Shown in pieces: positions 14,181 to 17,629 of a stretch of 17,629 nt of DNA (its first letter is position 1; every line of letters begins with the position of its first letter). Below the pieces are notes generated by a model. That model had not been told where the DNA came from. It worked only from the letters and a program-made list of their open reading frames with translations, and made no database searches. The stretch lies in assembly GCA_001871755.1 (NCBI GenBank), contig MNXL01000327.1, positions 1 through 17,629 of the forward strand, read 5' to 3'. The position numbers and the translations under genes were made by a program. Source of the DNA: Anaerolineae bacterium CG2_30_64_16. Its GTDB lineage: Bacteria; Chloroflexota; Anaerolineae; CG2-30-64-16.

Positions 14181-14843
14181 TCACTTCCCCAACCACCCCT
14201 TTTCCAACGCGTACCGGACCAACGCGGCGCGGTTCGCCAGGCCCAGCTTCTCCATCGCCCGCGCCCGGTAGGTCTCCACCGTCTTGACGCTCAGGCTGAG
14301 CCGGTCGGCGATCTCCTGGTTGGTGTGCCCGCGCGCCACCTGCTTGATGACCTCGGCCTCGCGGTCGCTCAGGTCGGCAGACCTTTCGGGTTTCCCAAAA
14401 CCCGAAAGGTCTCGGGAACGATCTACCAGGTCGCCCAAGAGGCCGCGGGTCATGGCCGGGTGGATGTACACTTCCCCCCGCATCACCGCGCGAATCGCCA
14501 GCAGCAGCTCCTGGTCGGCGGCCTGCTTAAGCACGTAGCCCGCCGCGCCGCCTTTGAGGCACTGGCGCAGATACTCGTCGTCGGCATGCATGGTGAGCAC
14601 CAGGATGCGCGCGGCCGGGGCCTTGCGGCGGATTTCGGGCAGCGCGGCCAGCCCGCCCAGCCGGGGCATGGAGAGGTCGAGCAGCACCAGGTCGGGCTGG
14701 AGCCGCTCGGCTTGCGCCAGCGTTTCCAGGCCGTCGCCGGCCTCGCCCGCACACGTCATGTCGGCCTGCGCCTCGATCAGCAGCCGCAGCCCCGCGCGCA
14801 GCACGGCGTGGTCATCGGCGAGAAGGATGCGTGTTTTGGTCAT
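14181..14843 (-). CDS. NarL/LuxR-type response regulator (module 2)
   Basis: The protein has 220 residues from ATG 14843; no Shine-Dalgarno sequence is visible because a repeat occupies the upstream gap. The receiver domain has D10/D11, phospho-acceptor D56 (LLDLSMP), T84 and K106. The LuxR helix-turn-helix (about 157-220) shows LSDREAEVIKQVARGHTNQEIA and SVKTVETYRARAM. Between the two domains, residues 144-155 (RDLSGFGKPERS) are encoded by a complete copy of palindrome family A, read in frame. The paralogue at 2966-3622 has an unrelated linker there. Receiver and output residues look intact, so the insertion is probably tolerated in a flexible linker. It should pair with the kinase encoded 23 bp upstream. 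It is a candidate, with its paralogue, for binding the TTTCCCCG boxes. Confidence 0.95.
   Translation of the reverse strand: MTKTRILLADDHAVLRAGLRLLIEAQADMTCAGEAGDGLETLAQAERLQPDLVLLDLSMPRLGGLAALPEIRRKAPAARILVLTMHADDEYLRQCLKGGAAGYVLKQAADQELLLAIRAVMRGEVYIHPAMTRGLLGDLVDRSRDLSGFGKPERSADLSDREAEVIKQVARGHTNQEIADRLSLSVKTVETYRARAMEKLGLANRAALVRYALEKGWLGK
14379..14412. repeat. Palindromic repeat family A, copy 4, inside the response regulator gene
   Basis: Arms AGACCTTTCGGGTTT (14379-14393) and the exact complement (14398-14412) have a 4-base loop. The element is wholly within the reading frame at 14181-14843 and has no stop in the frame used. Confidence 0.85.
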
Positions 14844-14845
14844 AG

Positions 14846-14882
14846 TAGGGTATTGGGTATTAGATATTAGGGATTGGGTATT
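14846..14882. repeat. ATTGGGTATTAG-type repeat between kinase and regulator of module 2
   Basis: Copies of TATTGGGTATTAG, TATTAGGGATTGGG and part units are related to the cluster at 7383-7445. The last codons and stop of the kinase (IPNP then TAA) lie inside it, as does the space where a ribosome binding site for the regulator would be expected. Confidence 0.75.
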
Positions 14883-16348
14883 CGAACGTATACGGTTGTG
14901 CCACACCCTGTTTGCGATTCGATCGTGAGCGCGCCGCCGATCAGCCCGGCGCGCTCGCGCATGCCGTAGAGGCCCAGGCGGTTCTCGGCCGCGGCGCTGC
15001 GCAGCACCTGCGCGGCGTCGAAGCCGCAGCCGTCGTCCTCGATGATGGCGTTGAGCTGGCCCTCGTGGCATTCCAGCAGCACGCTGACGTGCGTGGCGCG
15101 GGCGTACTTGGCGACGTTGGTCAGCGCCTCCTGGATGATCCGGTAGAGCGCGGTCTCGACTTCGGGCGCCAACCGCTGGTCGCCCAGCCCGACGATCTGC
15201 ACGTCCACCGGGATCTTGAAGCGCGCAGTGTAGTCGGCCGCATAGCGCCGCAGCGCGGCCACCAGCCCCAGGTCGTCCAGCATCGACGGCCGTAGCTCCA
15301 GCGCCAGCCGACGCACGGCCTCCAGCGTGGCCGACGCCACCTCACGCAGGTCGGCCAGCCGGGCGTGCAGCTCGCCGGCTGATGGCGCCTCTTCGACGTT
15401 GCGCAGGCCCACCATCACCGAGGCCAGCGCCTGGCCGGTCTCGTCGTGCAGCTCGCGCGCGATGCGCTTGCGCTCTTCCTCCTGGGCCGTGATGATCTGG
15501 CGCAGGTAAAAGGCGCGCATCTGCTCGCGCTCCCGGCGTTCGGCGTCCGCACGGGCCAGGTCGGCGGTCATGACGTTGAACGCGTCGGCCAGCTCGCCCA
15601 GCTCGTCGTCGGCCCAACGGCGCACCCGTGGAGAGTAGTCACCATGGCGCACCGCCTCGGTCGCCTCCACCAGTTGCCGCACCGGCCGGGTCAGCAGCCA
15701 GGTGAGGAAGATGGCGGTCAGGATGCCCACCAGCGACACCAGGGCCGTCGTCAACAGTAATCGCGTGGTGATTGCGGCGACCGTCGCCCGCATGCGCGCT
15801 TCCGAAACACCGATGCGCGCCGTACCGGCCTTGCCTTCGAAGATCGGCACGGCGGTGTCCCACACGACGCCTTCTTCTGTCCAGATGCTTGTCGTATGAT
15901 GGTGGGCGTCCGCAGCGACGCTGTTGGCGCTCGCCAAGTCGGCCGGAAAGCCGCCGTCAAAGGTGTGGGCCACCACGCGGCCATCTCGATCCAGGATGAA
16001 CGCATAGCGCACGTCGGGGTTGTTAGTCTGCGTCTCGCGCAACAGTTGCAGGATGCCGTAGAGATCGTTGATCAGCAGCAGGTCGGTGCTGCGCGCGGCC
16101 AGGTCGCGGCTCAGGCTGACCGATTCCTCCTGTAACTGCGCCATCAGGGTGCGGGTCAGTGTGGCGCGTACCTGCAAGGTGACGCCCGCGCCCAGGAGCA
16201 GCACCAACGCCAGCACCATGCCCAGGATCTTGGTGCGCAAGCTGACCGCGCTGATCAGCGCCCAGGCGCGGGTGGGGAGTGAGGCAGCGGATGGACGAAT
16301 CAGCGAATCAACGAATGAGCGAATCAACGAACCACCAGATGTTGTCAC
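14867..16348 (-). CDS. Sensor histidine kinase with CACHE-like, HAMP and HisKA_3 domains (module 2)
   Basis: The protein has 493 residues from GTG 16348, four bases after the lipoprotein stop; no clear Shine-Dalgarno is seen and the true start could be further in. TM1 is at about 41-60, an extracellular CACHE-like sensor at 61-195, TM2 at 197-219 and HAMP at 219-270. HisKA_3 carries H301 in ARELHDETG. HATPase_c shows EALTNVAKYA and EDDGCGF. It is paralogous to the kinase at 3622-5619 (shared LQVRA after TM1 and NNPDVRYAFIL in the sensor), but it lacks the GAF domain with its four cysteines. The first 18 residues are encoded largely by an 8-bp tandem repeat, and the last residues by another repeat. 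It probably reads the state of the lipoprotein encoded immediately upstream and signals to the regulator downstream. Confidence 0.92.
   Translation of the reverse strand: MTTSGGSLIRSFVDSLIRPSAASLPTRAWALISAVSLRTKILGMVLALVLLLGAGVTLQVRATLTRTLMAQLQEESVSLSRDLAARSTDLLLINDLYGILQLLRETQTNNPDVRYAFILDRDGRVVAHTFDGGFPADLASANSVAADAHHHTTSIWTEEGVVWDTAVPIFEGKAGTARIGVSEARMRATVAAITTRLLLTTALVSLVGILTAIFLTWLLTRPVRQLVEATEAVRHGDYSPRVRRWADDELGELADAFNVMTADLARADAERREREQMRAFYLRQIITAQEEERKRIARELHDETGQALASVMVGLRNVEEAPSAGELHARLADLREVASATLEAVRRLALELRPSMLDDLGLVAALRRYAADYTARFKIPVDVQIVGLGDQRLAPEVETALYRIIQEALTNVAKYARATHVSVLLECHEGQLNAIIEDDGCGFDAAQVLRSAAAENRLGLYGMRERAGLIGGALTIESQTGCGTTVYVRIPNP
16295..16334. repeat. Five tandem 8-bp units (RCGAATCA) at the kinase N-terminus
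   Basis: The units are ACGAATCA, GCGAATCA, ACGAATGA, GCGAATCA and ACGAACCA, covering 40 bp. They lie within the annotated kinase start region (about residues 5-18), before the first membrane helix. Confidence 0.8.
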
Positions 16349-16391
16349 CTTGTCACCGTCCGATGCGCAGCATCGGTGTCACCGTGTCACC
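16343..16391. repeat. GGTGAC-type repeat at the lipoprotein/kinase junction
   Basis: GTCACC units at 16344-16349, 16352-16357, 16378-16383 and 16385-16390 surround a CCGATGC-GCA-GCATCGG hairpin (16359-16375). It is related to the cluster at 1214-1273. Read on the minus strand, one unit contains the TGA stop of the lipoprotein gene and the next contains the GTG start of the kinase. Confidence 0.75.
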
Positions 16392-17315
16392 CCGGTCCCC
16401 GCCGGTCAACTGGCGTGCACTGTCGTAAGCAGCATCCGCGATCGGCACGAAGCGATCCAGGCCCAACTCGGCCAGGATGGCCGGCCCCTCGGGGGCATCG
16501 TGCAGCCCCACCAACAGGTCGTACAGCTCGGAGCGCAGTTGCGGTCGGATGCCCGGCCCGACGACCACCGGCGGGATGCCAAAGGGCGGCGAGCGCTGGA
16601 TCACCTTGATCTTGGGCGCCAAAGCCGGTTCGCGGGCCACTGCGAAGTCGTAGACCAGGCTGTCCACGCCGGCGCCATCCGCCAGCCCATCGGCCACCGC
16701 GCGCATGGCGTTGTCGTGGCTGTAGGTGAAGAAGGTGCGGCTGAAGAAGGTCTCCGGCTCGGCGCCCAGACCGCGCACCAGGCTGGTGGGATAGACGCGG
16801 CCGGAGAAGGAGATCGGGTCGGTGAACGCGAAGACCTTGCCGCGCAGATCGGCCATGCTGCGGGCGGGGCTGTCGGCCGGCACGATCAGGTAGGAATAGT
16901 AGACGGTCGCGCCGCCCACCTGGGGCGCGGCCAGCAGTTGCATGCCGAAAGCGCGCCGACCCGCCACGTACGCGCTGGTGCAGACGAACGCTACGTCCAC
17001 CTGGCCGTCCCGCAGCAGATCGTTAACCTCCTGATAGGTGCGGCGCTGCACCATTTCGACCGGCCGATTGAGTTTGTTGGCCAGGTAGTTGAACAGCGGC
17101 GTGTAGCTCTCGACGTTGCTGCGCGGCGAGATGACTGCGGCCACGGCCACCCGCAGCGGCACGACGTCGGCCGGCGGAGTGGGCGGCAGCTGCTGCAGAT
17201 CGTTCAGGCGCACGGTTGGGACGCCTTCGGCCGCGCTCGGCCGCGCACAGGCTGCCAGCAGCGGCAGGCAGCAGCACAGAAGCAGGAGGTACGACATGAA
17301 TTTCGCAGTACGCAT
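16353..17315 (-). CDS. PhnD/TtrS-type solute-binding lipoprotein (module 2)
   Basis: The protein has 320 residues from ATG 17315, which overlaps the upstream stop (TGATG) and has GGAGG seven bases before it. The signal peptide ends in lipobox LAAC (lipid-modified Cys23, after an odd CCC run). PBP signatures match those of the module 1 protein: RVAVAAVISPRSNVE, TYQEVNDLLRDGQVDVAFVC, FTDPISFSGR and YSHDNAMRAVADGLADGA. No transporter genes are adjacent; the histidine kinase follows after four bases. By analogy with AioX/ArxX and the sensor part of TtrS, it should be an oxyanion-type ligand receptor tethered outside the membrane. Differences in the loops around the expected pocket from the module 1 protein suggest the two may bind different ligands (inference). 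The C-terminal residues GDTVTP come from a GGTGAC repeat. Confidence 0.9.
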   Translation of the reverse strand: MRTAKFMSYLLLLCCCLPLLAACARPSAAEGVPTVRLNDLQQLPPTPPADVVPLRVAVAAVISPRSNVESYTPLFNYLANKLNRPVEMVQRRTYQEVNDLLRDGQVDVAFVCTSAYVAGRRAFGMQLLAAPQVGGATVYYSYLIVPADSPARSMADLRGKVFAFTDPISFSGRVYPTSLVRGLGAEPETFFSRTFFTYSHDNAMRAVADGLADGAGVDSLVYDFAVAREPALAPKIKVIQRSPPFGIPPVVVGPGIRPQLRSELYDLLVGLHDAPEGPAILAELGLDRFVPIADAAYDSARQLTGGDRGDTVTPMLRIGR

Positions 17316-17629
17316 CAGCGGCCTCCGCGCGTCGGGCGCACCGTCGCCTGGGCCAGTATGGTGAAGACGCCCAGCTCGGCCCTGGCCTCGGACCATTCAG
17401 CGAGGGCGGCGCTCAGGCTGGCGTATTCGGCTCTGCGCTCGGCCAGCGCCCGCTCGCGTTGGGCTTCCGTGTCCCAGACCTCAATCATCAGATACCGCCG
17501 CCGGTCCTGCGTGTCGCGCAGCAGGGTGACGCCGCGAAAGCCGGGTGAGCGGGCGAACACCTGGCCCCATGCGCCGCCCGGGCCATACGCCAGCTCGAAG
17601 CGGCCGCGGGCTTCTTCCTTGATGACAAA
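17315..17629 (-). CDS. Antibiotic-biosynthesis-monooxygenase (ABM)-like small protein, C-terminal part (cut by window edge)
   Basis: About 104 codons are visible and the frame is open to the right edge (starting FVIKEEARGRFELAYGPGG), so the start lies outside the window; an internal GTG at 17560 is not a credible start. The pattern FELAYGPGGAWGQVFARSPGFRGVTLLRD, then RRYLMIEVWDTEAQRERAL, is that of the ferredoxin-like ABM/dimeric alpha-beta barrel family, which includes small monooxygenases and many proteins of unknown role. Its stop overlaps the start of the solute-binding lipoprotein gene, so it is co-translated with sensor module 2. A direct role in sensing is not evident; detoxification or a quinone-related reaction is possible but unproven. 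Confidence 0.75.
   Translation of the reverse strand, partial: FVIKEEARGRFELAYGPGGAWGQVFARSPGFRGVTLLRDTQDRRRYLMIEVWDTEAQRERALAERRAEYASLSAALAEWSEARAELGVFTILAQATVRPTRGGR

Overview
This 17.6-kb window of GC-rich bacterial DNA is dense with anaerobic-respiration genes. I infer a Chloroflexota (Anaerolineae-like) bacterium. The grounds are the combination of Tat-exported molybdoenzymes, lipoprotein-anchored solute-binding proteins, HisKA_3 histidine kinases with NarL-type regulators, and many short palindromic dispersed repeats. There is no 16S rRNA or other marker, so this is a moderate-confidence guess. All genes are on the minus strand except one toxin-antitoxin pair.

Reading in the direction of transcription from the right edge: (1) 17629-14181 is an operon of an ABM-like small protein (cut by the window edge), a PhnD/TtrS-type solute-binding lipoprotein, a membrane histidine kinase and a NarL/LuxR response regulator. 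(2) 13518-14131, plus strand, is a DUF433/DUF5615 (PIN-like) toxin-antitoxin pair. (3) 13400-12996 is a regulatory and leader region packed with repeated boxes and hairpins. (4) 12995-6743 is a respiratory operon: a Tat-exported 16-Cys ferredoxin subunit, an NrfD membrane anchor, a 1087-residue Tat-exported molybdopterin oxidoreductase, and an FmdE-family zinc-ribbon protein. The order B-C-A matches ttrBCA of tetrathionate reductase. (5) 6575-2966 is a second, paralogous solute-binding lipoprotein / histidine kinase / response regulator module. (6) 2590-1 is a second redox operon: an FAD oxidoreductase, a second FmdE paralogue, and the N-terminus of a second Tat-exported molybdopterin oxidoreductase that runs off the left edge.

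How they may work together: the two lipoprotein-kinase-regulator modules resemble the three-component XSR systems (AioXSR, ArxXSR) and the TtrRS system that control oxyanion-respiring or oxyanion-oxidising molybdoenzymes. I infer that they sense an extracellular oxyanion or redox condition and control the two molybdoenzyme operons. A shared promoter architecture supports this. A box reading GG(C/T)TTTCCCCG on the minus strand lies exactly 24 bp upstream of a -10-like hexamer before both molybdoenzyme operons, and two further copies sit upstream of the TtrBCA-like one. The substrate is not readable from sequence; tetrathionate, polysulfide/thiosulfate and arsenic or selenium oxyanions are all possible.

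A second theme is repeat invasion. Four copies of one ~34-bp palindrome and several other short repeat families occupy intergenic spaces, and some have been absorbed into coding sequence. These include an in-frame palindrome in one response regulator, an in-frame 24-bp insertion in one kinase, and repeat units that supply stop and start codons.
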